Shown piece by piece: positions 55,223 through 63,484 of a stretch of DNA of 64,000 bases. This DNA is from Nitrosovibrio sp. Nv6 (GTDB lineage: Bacteria > Pseudomonadota > Gammaproteobacteria > Burkholderiales > Nitrosomonadaceae), in assembly GCF_900110495.1 (NCBI RefSeq), contig NZ_FODX01000004.1:168300-232299 (forward strand). The letters are read 5' to 3'. The notes beneath the pieces were generated by a model. That model made no database searches. It had not been told where the DNA came from and was given only the letters and a program-made list of their open reading frames with translations. Positions within the stretch are counted from its first letter, which is position 1, and every line of letters starts with the position of its first letter. The position numbers and the translations under genes were made by a program.

Positions 55223-57868
55223 CTAATATTCATTAACATCAGGAATGCGAAGTTGCAGCCCACATGGGTAGGTTGGCCACTTTGGGCGTTCAGTCATCAG
55301 TTTCTCGAATCTGTCTGCGGGCACTGCTTTAGAAAACAGGTTGCCCTGCCCGTAATCGCAGCCTGCGAGAGCAAGAAGATCGTGTTGTTCCGCCGTCTCT
55401 ATCCCTTCAGCAATCACTTTTATCCCCAACTTGTGCGCCATCACAATAATGGCTTCACACAGCGCCAAATCATCGGAATCCGGGCCCAGATTCTGCACGA
55501 AGGTCTGGTCTATCTTGAGGTAGTCGATGTCGAATTTCTTGAGATAACCCAGGGAGGAATAACCAGTTCCGAAATCATCCATTGAAACCTGAATACCTGC
55601 GTCCCGCAAGCTGCAGAGTGTGGATGTAACGTGGGGGCTGGCATCCATCAGCAAACCTTCAGTAATCTCGATAACGACACTTTGTCCAGGCAATTCCATC
55701 TCCTGTAAAAAGCCGAGCCATGACTTGCGTAAATCGGCATCTTTGCGAAACTGCACTGGAGAAGTGTTAATGCTGATCTGGAACTGAGCAGCGTGCAATG
55801 CACGCCAAACCCTGGTTTGCTGTACAGCGGTCCGAAATACCCAATCGCCGATATCGACAATCATTCTGGTTTCTTCTGCGATGGAAATGAAATCCGAGGG
55901 ATTTACCAAACCAAGTTTTGGATGATGCCAGCGCAGCAATGCTTCCGCCTTATGAATTTGCCCAGTCGAGAGTTCCACAATAGGTTGATAGTGCAATTGC
56001 AGTTGGTCGCCGGCGAGAGCGCCGCGTAAGTCGCCGGCAAGCCGCATGCGAATTTGCGCTGCTTCGTGCAGCGTATGCGTAAAGTAGCTAAAGCAGTTCC
56101 GGCCCCTGTTCTTGGCAGCATACATCGCCTGATCAGCATTCCTTACCAAGGCTTCCATCTCAATTGCATCCTGTGGGTAAAACGTTACGCCAATACTGGC
56201 GGATACATAGGCAACTTCATCCCCCACCTTGAACGGCTCAGCCATCTTGCGCAGGATATCCCGAACGACACGGTTGATACTGATGAGGTTTTTTAATGGT
56301 CCCAGAATCACACTGAATTCGTCTCCGCCCAGGCGCGCCACGGTATCGATCCCGCGCACGCTGCTGCTCAGGCGCCATGCAGCCTCCTTGAGCAGAAGAT
56401 CGCCGCTGTTATGCCCGTAGGCGTCGTTGACTTCTTTGAAATTATCGAGATCAAGAAAAATCAAGGCAATCGATGCTCCGTTACGGTTTGCTTTCTTGAT
56501 TTCCTGCTCGAGTCTGTTATGGAACATATGGCGATTGGGCAGGCTGGTCAGGGAATCGAAATTGGTCTGCCGCCAGACTAATTCTTCCGATTTCTTCTGT
56601 AGTGTGATGTCCGAGAACAAGGTTACCCATCCCTTTACCGAGCCATCAGGGTTATGGATGGCGTTTGTCCTGCGCCATTCAATATAAAATTCCTTGTTTT
56701 TGCGCCGGCCTGTCATTTGGCCTTCCCAACGGCCGGTGGTCTCAAGCGAAGTTCTCACTGCTAACAAGAAAGGCTCTCTTTGGAGATCGGCATTGAGTAT
56801 GGAGGAGTTCTTTCCCAGGACTTCACCAGGCATGTAGCCTGTCACCTTGGTAAAAGCAGGATTTACGCTGACGATGACATTTTCAGTATCCGTTACCATC
56901 ATCGCCTCGCTGCTATTCTCAAATATCGTGTTAGCTTGCCGCATGGATTCTTCGACTGCCTTGCGAGTAGCGATATCCTGCTCGATCGCCGAGGCCATGG
57001 AATTGAATGCTACGCCGAGTTCAGCCAATTCATTATGTGTATCAATATGGCAGCGAGTCGCGTAGTTGGCTTGTCTAATATTTATTGCCTGATTGCGAAG
57101 CAGAGCCAGTGGGCGCAATATTGCTCGGCGTGTATGGAAGATGGAAGCCGCGATTGCAAGCAGCGCGGTAATGATAAGCGTCATTATTATTAAAATATGG
57201 CGGTCGAGGCGAGCTTGTCCCGCATTTACCTTTGCCTGCGTTCGTATGTCAATCAAGTCTGCAAATTTCTGGATCGGCGTCATGATCTTGGCTTTCTCGG
57301 CGCTGTAGGACTTCCCGAACAATAGGTCGATAGCGGATTCCCGTTCACGTAAACCATGGATGACGGAGCTTCCCCTGCCAGCTTCGTATCTCCCGTCGAC
57401 AGCGCCCATTGCCTGCTTTTCCAGTTCGGCCAGTTTATCGGAACTTATTTTAGCTTCCCGTATCAGGGCAGTCTCCTGTTCGTCTAAATTTTCCTTGCGC
57501 ATCAGCTCGAACAAGGAAACCGGAGCATTCAGTTTAATGGCAGGATCTTTTTCCCCGTCTACAAGGTGCCAATATGTGTTGGGATAGCTTGGTGGACGCC
57601 GCTTGATTCCTTCCCTAATGTCGATGATGTCAAAAAAATGACGCTTGTAAACTGGCTTGCCTGTAATTACGTATGCTCGGGCCATACGCGTGAGGTCTTC
57701 GGATGTCTGGAACAGTTCACCCGCAAGGAGCAGGGAGCGGTAGCGATGATCCTGACTGAGGGCGATGTCATTTCGGATATCCAGAGTTTGAAAGACCATT
57801 ATTCCGATAGCGAAGAGAAGCAGCATCAGAAGGGCCGCAAAAAGTCTGGTAAAAACACTTATCCTCAT
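55223..57868 (-). CDS. Membrane GGDEF/EAL cyclic-di-GMP signalling protein
   Basis: An 881-residue sensor that makes and/or breaks cyclic di-GMP. The order is membrane helix (about 8-28), periplasmic sensor (about 30-225), second helix (about 228-248), HAMP (RPLALLRNQAINIRQANYATR), PAS (about 310-430, MMVTDTENVIVSVNPAFTKVTGYMPGEVLG), GGDEF (VARLGGDEFSVILG, intact) and EAL (HKAEALLRWHHP, DDFGTGYSSLGYLKKFDIDYLKIDQ, VIAEGIET). Both catalytic motifs look intact, so it may be bifunctional. A second EAL protein lies at 63.5 kb. A perfect palindrome sits 130 bp upstream of the start, in the divergent region shared with bactofilin. Confidence 0.93.
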   Translation of the reverse strand: MRISVFTRLFAALLMLLLFAIGIMVFQTLDIRNDIALSQDHRYRSLLLAGELFQTSEDLTRMARAYVITGKPVYKRHFFDIIDIREGIKRRPPSYPNTYWHLVDGEKDPAIKLNAPVSLFELMRKENLDEQETALIREAKISSDKLAELEKQAMGAVDGRYEAGRGSSVIHGLRERESAIDLLFGKSYSAEKAKIMTPIQKFADLIDIRTQAKVNAGQARLDRHILIIMTLIITALLAIAASIFHTRRAILRPLALLRNQAINIRQANYATRCHIDTHNELAELGVAFNSMASAIEQDIATRKAVEESMRQANTIFENSSEAMMVTDTENVIVSVNPAFTKVTGYMPGEVLGKNSSILNADLQREPFLLAVRTSLETTGRWEGQMTGRRKNKEFYIEWRRTNAIHNPDGSVKGWVTLFSDITLQKKSEELVWRQTNFDSLTSLPNRHMFHNRLEQEIKKANRNGASIALIFLDLDNFKEVNDAYGHNSGDLLLKEAAWRLSSSVRGIDTVARLGGDEFSVILGPLKNLISINRVVRDILRKMAEPFKVGDEVAYVSASIGVTFYPQDAIEMEALVRNADQAMYAAKNRGRNCFSYFTHTLHEAAQIRMRLAGDLRGALAGDQLQLHYQPIVELSTGQIHKAEALLRWHHPKLGLVNPSDFISIAEETRMIVDIGDWVFRTAVQQTRVWRALHAAQFQISINTSPVQFRKDADLRKSWLGFLQEMELPGQSVVIEITEGLLMDASPHVTSTLCSLRDAGIQVSMDDFGTGYSSLGYLKKFDIDYLKIDQTFVQNLGPDSDDLALCEAIIVMAHKLGIKVIAEGIETAEQHDLLALAGCDYGQGNLFSKAVPADRFEKLMTERPKWPTYPCGLQLRIPDVNEY

Positions 57869-57995
57869 AAACCTGCATCCGGCTCGGAAATGTCCGCGAT
57901 CCCTCCTAGAAAAACCTGAAGCATTTCTATGGATATGGGTAGCTTGGACGGGAGCTCAAAACAGCGTATCGAATACTAAAATGGTCAGCTTGGAT

Positions 57996-58015
57996 AGCTG
58001 TAAGATCTTACAGCT
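57996..58015. promoter_or_regulatory. Perfect 20-bp palindrome, candidate operator
   Basis: AGCTGTAAGATCTTACAGCT is identical to its own reverse complement. It lies between the divergent GGDEF/EAL and bactofilin genes, about 85 bp before the bactofilin start. CAGCTTGG follows and partly precedes it as a short direct repeat. It is a candidate binding site for a dimeric regulator. Confidence 0.45.
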
Positions 58016-58099
58016 TGGCATCCTGTCAATTCTTAAATAGTATCAATATAGGGAAATTAATCTGAGACTTATGAAAACGTCTTGTTAGGAGCAGACAAA

Positions 58100-58558
58100 G
58101 TGTTCGGGAAAAAAAAGCTCAGTGAACCGCAAAACCAGATAACCGCACTCGTCGGTGCAGATACCGAAGTCCACGGCGATATCAACTTTCAGGGAGGGTT
58201 GCGAATAGATGGCCGTGTAATCGGAAACGTTACTGCGTTAGGCGACAAGCCCAGCACGCTGGTAATGAGTGAGGGAGGGTTTGTTCAAGGTGTGATCCAG
58301 GTTTCGCACGCGATTATCAACGGTACTGTGATAGGTCCTATCCATTCAGATGAGTATCTTGAACTGCAAGCCCATTCCAAGGTCTCGGGAGTAGTGTCTT
58401 ACAAAAACATGGAAACTCAGAGGGGGGCAACGGTCAACGGGATGTGCCATCATCTGGATAACCCAAGGCCCGGCAGTAACGTAGTGACTTTAATTCCTCC
58501 CAGCGAAGGCGACTCACCTTCGCTCCTGCGCTTTACGCTTGAGTTGGACGACCAATAA
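58100..58558 (+). CDS. Bactofilin (polymer-forming cytoskeletal protein)
   Basis: Bactofilin of 152 residues forming beta-helical filaments that scaffold cell-wall or surface machinery. The core is TALVGADTEVHGDINFQGGL, RIDGRVIGNVTALGD, and the repeated hydrophobic G-x-V pattern (GGFVQGVIQVSHAIINGTVIGPIHSDEYLELQAHSKVSGVVSYK). The frame is open from a TTG at 58082, but the GTG at 58100 has AGGAG eight bases upstream and is preferred. Its N-terminus (FGKKKLSEPQN) is the usual short basic tail. The HU gene follows on the same strand. Confidence 0.9.
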   Translation: MFGKKKLSEPQNQITALVGADTEVHGDINFQGGLRIDGRVIGNVTALGDKPSTLVMSEGGFVQGVIQVSHAIINGTVIGPIHSDEYLELQAHSKVSGVVSYKNMETQRGATVNGMCHHLDNPRPGSNVVTLIPPSEGDSPSLLRFTLELDDQ

Positions 58559-58636
58559 ACCAGCACTCTTCAACAAAGTGCGTGAGTGTGCCGCACGTAC
58601 GGGGCCACAATCTCAAGACTTAAAAGAGAAAAGACC

Positions 58637-58915
58637 ATGAACAGGAACCAGCTCATTAATGCAATGGCCGCCAAAACCGGCTCCACGAAAACCGAGGCCA
58701 ACCACGCCGTGACGGCGTTGACCGAAATCATTGCGGATACCCTGAAAAAGGGTGATTCCGTCTCCCTGATCGGCTTTGGAACCTTCGAGATGCGTGAGCG
58801 CGCAGCGCGCACCGGCCGCAATCCCAGGACAGGTGAAGAACTTAAAATTGCCGCATCAAGGGTTCCGGCATTCAAGCCAGGCGCTCCACTCAAGGCCACG
58901 GTCAACGGCGGATAA
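58637..58915 (+). CDS. HU-family DNA-binding protein
   Basis: Histone-like HU/IHF protein of 92 residues, starting at the ATG at 58637. Motifs: NRNQLINAMAAKTGSTKTEANHAVTALTEIIADTL, the DNA-binding arm SLIGFGTFEMRERAARTGRNPRTGEELKI, and PAFKPGAPLKATVNGG. It bends and compacts DNA. An inverted repeat overlaps its stop codon. Confidence 0.93.
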   Translation: MNRNQLINAMAAKTGSTKTEANHAVTALTEIIADTLKKGDSVSLIGFGTFEMRERAARTGRNPRTGEELKIAASRVPAFKPGAPLKATVNGG

Positions 58916-58948
58916 AGTTTGCAGATCGTTAAGTGTACCCAAACTTTA
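58913..58948. repeat. Inverted repeat between HU and lectin genes
   Basis: TAAAGTTTG (58913-58921) and CAAACTTTA (58940-58948) can form a 9-bp stem around an 18-base loop. It includes the HU stop codon and ends at the ribosome site of the lectin gene. It is A/T-rich, so weak as a terminator; it may modulate lectin translation. Confidence 0.4.
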
Positions 58949-58962
58949 AGGAGTGAAGGGTC

Positions 58963-59355
58963 ATGCCAAATATCCTGTTTCCAAATGAGTGGCTCGATAT
59001 CAACGACAAGCTAACGTCAGATAATGAACAGTATCAGCTGATACTGCAGCCCGATGGCAACCTCGTCCTCTATCGCCAGGGCTACCCCCATGGGTTATGG
59101 TCGAGCAGCACAAAGGATGCCATTCGAGCAATCATGAAGTCTGACGGGAATTTTGTTCTTTACGGCTACAGGGATCAACCTTTATGGGCCTCCGGAACAA
59201 GCGGTGCAAATGGGTCATTTTTGGTGCTGCAAAACGATGGTAACCTTGTAATCTACAGACCTAACATACAAGAATGGACATCTGACACGGCTAGCTCCAT
59301 GGCGGCTTCAGATAAATCCTTTACACGTATATTTGCACCGAAATACCTTTCTTAG
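58963..59355 (+). CDS. Small B-lectin (mannose-binding) domain protein
   Basis: A 130-residue protein consisting of one bulb-type lectin domain. Three mannose-pocket motifs of the QxDxNxVxY kind are visible: LQPDGNLVLY, MKSDGNFVLY and LQNDGNLVIY. The second has Lys/Ser where the first Gln is usual. It has no signal peptide or other domain. Such domains bind mannose; in bacteria they also occur in lectin-like bacteriocins, which usually have two domains. The sequence is visibly richer in A/T than its neighbours. It stands alone at the end of a plus-strand run; a 750-bp gap follows. Confidence 0.82.
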   Translation: MPNILFPNEWLDINDKLTSDNEQYQLILQPDGNLVLYRQGYPHGLWSSSTKDAIRAIMKSDGNFVLYGYRDQPLWASGTSGANGSFLVLQNDGNLVIYRPNIQEWTSDTASSMAASDKSFTRIFAPKYLS

Positions 59356-59713
59356 ATAAAATTTCAGGATGAGCAAGAAGAGACCCGCCATAGACTGGGC
59401 CGACTCCTGAGGAAGAAACAAAGATGCCAGGCAGCACTCTAGTGGAGCCTTGTTGCCTCGGATAGGTATGTCTCTGTAGCACACATTATCATGTAGCAAA
59501 CGGCTTAGCCGACAGCCAAAACATCGACCTTGGCGGGCTGCCTCGGGGCTGACGGCGGTGCTAGCCGGGCTGACCAAGTGTACTATGCGATCATCTACTC
59601 GATCGGCATGCTCAAAAACTCGATGCCACGTTAAACTTGCGGCGTACTACAGCCAGCGATAGGCATAACGATCTCCTTTCCCGTATATGGTTTGAAGATG
59701 CCTCGATAGAATG
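59356..59713. other. Gap without recognisable gene
   Basis: About 360 bp downstream of the lectin gene. I see no convincing gene, terminator or repeat. Together with the macB relic that follows, it looks like eroded DNA. Confidence 0.4.
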
Positions 59714-59834
59714 GTTTCATCGTTCACGGGCGTAACATGGCCGCTCTTACGCTGCCGCCGCGGAACGGCCAAGGTGATGCCCATCATGCTGGGCGCCATC
59801 GCTACGTATCGCTGCTCGTAGACGCATCGGCATC
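59714..59834 (+). pseudogene. Decayed fragment of a MacB-type permease gene
   Basis: The DNA from about 59731 (CGTAACATGGCCGCTCT) matches the permease gene from about 53119, continuing through CGGCCAAGGTgATG and CCATCATGCTGGGCGC to the GGCATC motif at 59828. I judge about 85% identity over the best 70 bases. Small indels break the frame and the helix-coding region ends early. The rest of the gene is missing. It may be a relic of a second efflux operon or of a duplication. Limits are approximate. Confidence 0.65.
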
Positions 59835-60000
59835 AAATTATTTTGCAGGTGCTTTGCAAGAGGCCTTTTCGCGCCCACGAAAAATGGAAAACCATTGATG
59901 CTATTCGAGGTTGCGCCCCCTTATATTTTTAATTCGCAAGCCTGCTGTTTAGGGCGGCCGGAGCAGGAATAATTGTGCGGCCTGCATAACATGTGGAGAT
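59835..60000. other. Gap between macB relic and palindromes
   Basis: No gene is seen. A few short matches to later parts of the permease gene are possible but too weak to claim. Confidence 0.3.
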
Positions 60001-60036
60001 GTACGCCACCGTACAGACTTTCCTGAACAGGAAGGG
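60001..60036. promoter_or_regulatory. Two adjacent palindromes upstream of the copper-storage gene
   Basis: TGTACG-CCAC-CGTACA (60001-60016) is a perfect inverted repeat. It is followed by CTTTCC-TGAACA-GGAAGG (60019-60036), which has 5 of 6 pairs. The second has the general shape of MerR/CueR-type sites. Both lie about 70-105 bp before the start of the cysteine-rich protein. Metal control is a guess from the neighbour. Confidence 0.35.
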
Positions 60037-60104
60037 CATGGTAGTTTCCTTCTCCCAGTACTAAAGACCAGAGTTGTTAACTTGACCCACTTAGAGGAGA
60101 CGCT

Positions 60105-60440
60105 ATGAGTCACACTACCGACCCCAACGTGCAATCTTGCGTCGACGCATGTAATCAATGTTATCAAACGTGCCTGCACGAGGCGATGAATCACTGCCTG
60201 GAGTCGGGCGGCAAGCATGTCGCGCCCGATCACTTCCGCCTGATGATGAATTGCGCGGAGATTTGTCAAACCTCGGTTAATTTCATGCTGAGCAATTCGG
60301 CTTTTAGCAATCATCTATGCAGAGTCTGCGCCGAGGTCTGCGATGCCTGTGCCAAGAGCTGCGAACAGATAAGCGGCATGGAAGACTGCGCCAAAGTCTG
60401 CCGCGAATGCGCCGAGAGTTGCCGGCGGATGGCCGCCTGA
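60105..60440 (+). CDS. Cysteine-rich four-helix copper-storage-like protein (DUF326)
   Basis: An 111-residue protein with 16 cysteines arranged along predicted helices (DACNQCYQTCLHEAMNHC, NCAEIC, CRVCAEVCDACAKSC, DCAKVCRECAESC). This is the pattern of DUF326/Csp copper-storage proteins, which bind many Cu(I) ions inside a helix bundle. It lacks a signal peptide, so it fits the cytosolic Csp3 type. GAGGAG precedes the ATG at short spacing. It is not in an operon with the copper oxidases at 41-48 kb. About 215 bp without a gene follow before the dehydrogenase. Confidence 0.87.
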   Translation: MSHTTDPNVQSCVDACNQCYQTCLHEAMNHCLESGGKHVAPDHFRLMMNCAEICQTSVNFMLSNSAFSNHLCRVCAEVCDACAKSCEQISGMEDCAKVCRECAESCRRMAA

Positions 60441-60655
60441 GCTAATCAGGGCATTGAAATCAAGCACCTGGATTGCTCGGCAAAAACCCTTTGCCAAAAA
60501 TTCCCGGTAGAGAGGCGGGAGGGACGTTGACCTACGACTGCTGGGGATAAACTGGTAGCCGCCAAAATAGCAGCCGACTTCAAAGCAAATCACTTCATGG
60601 CGATTCACCTCGCCGTTCAGGCAGATAACCGTCGAGGATCACGCGAAAGAATCCG

Positions 60656-61492
60656 ATGAACGCAAAACCGATCGCCGCCAACAAGGAAGCCTTCGGCATC
60701 GCCGGACAGGTCGCAGTGGTGACCGGCGCGTCTTCCGGCCTGGGTCGGGCCTGCGCAATCTTGCTCGGCTGCGGGGGAGCGAAGGTTGTGGTCAACCACC
60801 TTCCCACGTCCGCTGAGGCGGCTGCCAAGGTATGTGAGGAGATCGAAAGCTTCGGCGGCGAGGCCTTCGCCTATGCTGCGGATGTAAGCGACGAGGACCA
60901 GGTTGCGGCGATGTTCGCCGAGAGTGTCGCGCGCTTCGGCACCCTCCACATTCTCGTGAACAACGCCGGGATCCAGAACGGCGCGAGATTCCAGGACATG
61001 ACGCTCGCGCAGTGGCAGAAGGTGATTGACGTCAATCTCACCGGCATGTTCCTGTGCTCGCGCGAGGCCATCCGTGAGTTCTTGCGGCGGGGTCCACAGC
61101 CCGAGGTGTCGCGCGCGACTGGCAAGATCATCTGCATGAGCTCCGTCCACCAAGTAATCCCCTGGGCGTTCGAGATCAACTACGCCGCGTCCAAGGGCGG
61201 CGTAAACCTGCTCATGCAGTCGCTCGCGCAAGAGTTCGCGCCCCACAAGATTCGTGTCAACGCAGTGGCGCCGGGCGCCATCCCCACGCGAATCAATCGC
61301 TCGGCCAGGGAGACCGAGGAGGAAACCGAGAACCTTCTCAGCCTTATTCCCTACGGCCGCATCGGGGAGCCTGCCGACGTCGCGCATGCCGTACTCTGGC
61401 TCGCGTCCGACCTGTCGGACTACATGAACGGAACCACGATGTTCGTCGATGGCGGAATGTCCACGTTCCCGGCGTTTCGAGGTGGGGGATGA
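60656..61492 (+). CDS. SDR-family dehydrogenase, glucose 1-dehydrogenase-like
   Basis: Short-chain dehydrogenase of 278 residues. The nucleotide site TGASSGLGRACA is followed by NNAG (HILVNNAGIQNGA). The catalytic Ser-Tyr-Lys are found in MSSVHQVIPWAFEINYAASKGG, and VNAVAPGAIPTRIN and FVDGGMSTFPAF complete the fold. It most resembles glucose 1-dehydrogenases that oxidise glucose with NAD(P)+. The stop overlaps the next start as ATGA, so the dehydrogenase and the GH15 glycosidase are cotranslated, suggesting that glucose released by the hydrolase is its substrate. Confidence 0.88.
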   Translation: MNAKPIAANKEAFGIAGQVAVVTGASSGLGRACAILLGCGGAKVVVNHLPTSAEAAAKVCEEIESFGGEAFAYAADVSDEDQVAAMFAESVARFGTLHILVNNAGIQNGARFQDMTLAQWQKVIDVNLTGMFLCSREAIREFLRRGPQPEVSRATGKIICMSSVHQVIPWAFEINYAASKGGVNLLMQSLAQEFAPHKIRVNAVAPGAIPTRINRSARETEEETENLLSLIPYGRIGEPADVAHAVLWLASDLSDYMNGTTMFVDGGMSTFPAFRGGG

Positions 61493-63375
61493 GCAAACCA
61501 ATCGAGGATTACGGATTCATCGGCAACATGCTGAGCGGAGCGCTAGTCGCCCGGGACGGCTCGATGGACTGGCTTTGCCTCCCGCGGTTCGATTCCGACG
61601 CCTGCTTTGCCGCCCTGCTGGGAACTCCCGAGCACGGCTATTGGCGTATAACCCCCGCTGACCAGGCCCACTCGTCCAGCCGGTGCTATGTGCCTCATGC
61701 GCCAATCCTCGAGACCACCTTCGAGACGGAGGACGGCTCTGCGGTCCTCGTAGACTTCATGCCGCTTTCGGATGATCCCGAGAAAGTCGACATAATCCGC
61801 CTCGTGCGCTGCGTGTCAGGCCGGGTGACGATGCGGATGGAACTCGCCCTGCGCTTCGGCTACGGCAAGACCGTTCCCTGGGTGCGCCGCCGTGATTACG
61901 GCATTCACGCCGTGGCCGGAACCGACGCGGTGGAGCTGGTGACGCCTGTGCCCCTTCACGGCGAGGACATGCGCACCGTCGCGGAGTTCGACGTAAAAGA
62001 GGGTGATATCGTCCCCTTCACGCTCGCCTATCATCCGCTGCATCGTGAGCCGCATTTCATCGGCGACGCCGGGATGAGGCTCGAGCAAACTGTAGCCTGG
62101 TGGCGACAGTGGGCCAACATCTGCCGGCTCTCCGAGTTCGAGAGCCCCGCCTGGAAAGATGCCGTGGAGCGCTCACTCGTCACGCTCAAAGCCCTCTCCT
62201 ACCAGCCAAGCGGCGGGATCGTCGCGGCGCCCACGACCTCCCTGCCGGAGGAGATTGGCGGGATTCGCAACTGGGATTACCGTTACTGCTGGATTCGCGA
62301 TGCGGCCCTCACGTTATACGCGCTCATGAATACCGGCTACTTCGATGAGGCTGGTGCGTTCAGGGAATGGCTGCTGCGCGCCGCTGCAGGCGCCCCTGAT
62401 CAGATGCAGATCATGTACGCCGTCGGCGGCGAGCGCCGCTTGACCGAAATAGAGTTGCCCTGGCTGCCGGGCTACGAGAATAGCCTGCCCGTTCGCATAG
62501 GCAATGGCGCCTACGATCAGATTCAGATCGACGTGTTTGGCGAACTGATGGACGCGCTTCATATCGCCCGCAAGTCCCAACTTGGTCCGGACCAGGAGAC
62601 TTGGCGGTTTCAGCAAACCATGCTTTCCCGATTGGAAGGCCTGTGGCGGGAGCCCGATGAGGGCATCTGGGAGGTGCGCGGCGGGCGCAAGCACTTCGTC
62701 CATTCGAAGATGATGGCCTGGGTCGCATTTGATCGGGCCATAAAGGCCGTGGAGCAATTCGGCTTCAGCGGGCCGGTCGAGAAATGGCGCGCGCTCCGGG
62801 ACGAGATCCATGGCGAGGTTCTGGCGCAGGGCTACGACAGGGACCGGAACACCTTCGTTCAGCATTATGGCGGAACTGCGCTTGACGCTTCGCTCCTGCT
62901 GTTGGCGGAAGTCGGGTTCCTGCCACCGGAGGACTCCCGCTTTCGCGGCACGGTAGAAGCTATCGAGCGCGAACTCGTGGAAGATGGACTTGTGCTACGC
63001 TATCGCGTCGATGAAACAGAGGACGGGCTCCCCGGCGAGGAAGGCACCTTCCTTGTGTGCAGCTTCTGGCTCGCTGATGCCTATACCATGATCGGCCGTC
63101 TCGACGATGCTGAAGCCCTGTTCGAGCACCTCTTGTCTTTGCGCAACGACCTTGGGCTTCTTGCTGAGGAATACCATCCCCGCCTCAAGCGTCAACTCGG
63201 AAACTTCCCGCAGGCATTCTCCCACATCGGTCTGATCAACACGGCATATAACCTGCGCCGTATCAGCGGTCCAGCGCAACAGCGCGCTGATCTTGGCGCG
63301 TCGCCTCGTGCGGACGAAGCCTCCTGGACAGGAGCCGCGGGTGCGCCGCGGCGCGGAGAACCTTCGTTGGGTTGA
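61489..63375 (+). CDS. Glycoside hydrolase family 15 protein
   Basis: A 628-residue cytosolic-type GH15 (glucoamylase or trehalase-like) protein. The start is SKPIEDYGFIGNMLSGALVARDGSMDWLCLPRFDSDACFAALLG, with an N-terminal beta domain. An alpha/alpha6 barrel follows, carrying GGIRNWDYRYCWIRDAALTLYAL, EEGTFLVCSFWLADAYTM and LLAEEYHPRLKRQLGNFPQAFSHIGLINTAYNL. These are family landmarks with both expected acidic regions. Trehalase activity has been shown for relatives. No signal peptide is present. The last 30 residues (ADLGASPRADEASWTGAAG) look unstructured. The pair appears richer in G+C than the flanking 58-60 kb and 63.5 kb genes, but I did not count it. Confidence 0.87.
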   Translation: MSKPIEDYGFIGNMLSGALVARDGSMDWLCLPRFDSDACFAALLGTPEHGYWRITPADQAHSSSRCYVPHAPILETTFETEDGSAVLVDFMPLSDDPEKVDIIRLVRCVSGRVTMRMELALRFGYGKTVPWVRRRDYGIHAVAGTDAVELVTPVPLHGEDMRTVAEFDVKEGDIVPFTLAYHPLHREPHFIGDAGMRLEQTVAWWRQWANICRLSEFESPAWKDAVERSLVTLKALSYQPSGGIVAAPTTSLPEEIGGIRNWDYRYCWIRDAALTLYALMNTGYFDEAGAFREWLLRAAAGAPDQMQIMYAVGGERRLTEIELPWLPGYENSLPVRIGNGAYDQIQIDVFGELMDALHIARKSQLGPDQETWRFQQTMLSRLEGLWREPDEGIWEVRGGRKHFVHSKMMAWVAFDRAIKAVEQFGFSGPVEKWRALRDEIHGEVLAQGYDRDRNTFVQHYGGTALDASLLLLAEVGFLPPEDSRFRGTVEAIERELVEDGLVLRYRVDETEDGLPGEEGTFLVCSFWLADAYTMIGRLDDAEALFEHLLSLRNDLGLLAEEYHPRLKRQLGNFPQAFSHIGLINTAYNLRRISGPAQQRADLGASPRADEASWTGAAGAPRRGEPSLG

Positions 63376-63383
63376 GCCAGTTG

Positions 63384-63447
63384 CCTAGCAGCCTGTCGGA
63401 CTTGAAGAATCGAGGCCGATTTCCTTTAAGCCCGACAGGCTACTAGG
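63384..63447. repeat. Long inverted repeat after the GH15 gene
   Basis: CCTAGCAGCCTGTCGGACTT (63384-63403) pairs with 63428-63447, whose reverse complement differs at only two positions, leaving a 24-base loop. It could be a transcription terminator or the end of a mobile element; there is no T-run directly after it. Confidence 0.6.
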
Positions 63448-63484
63448 GGTAAGCAATGAACTTCTTATCGCATACGGCTCTTGT

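Noticed and set aside
60617..61501. A 294-codon open frame antisense to the dehydrogenase
   Set aside because: The plus-strand frame carries all SDR motifs; this is a mirror of a high-GC coding region.
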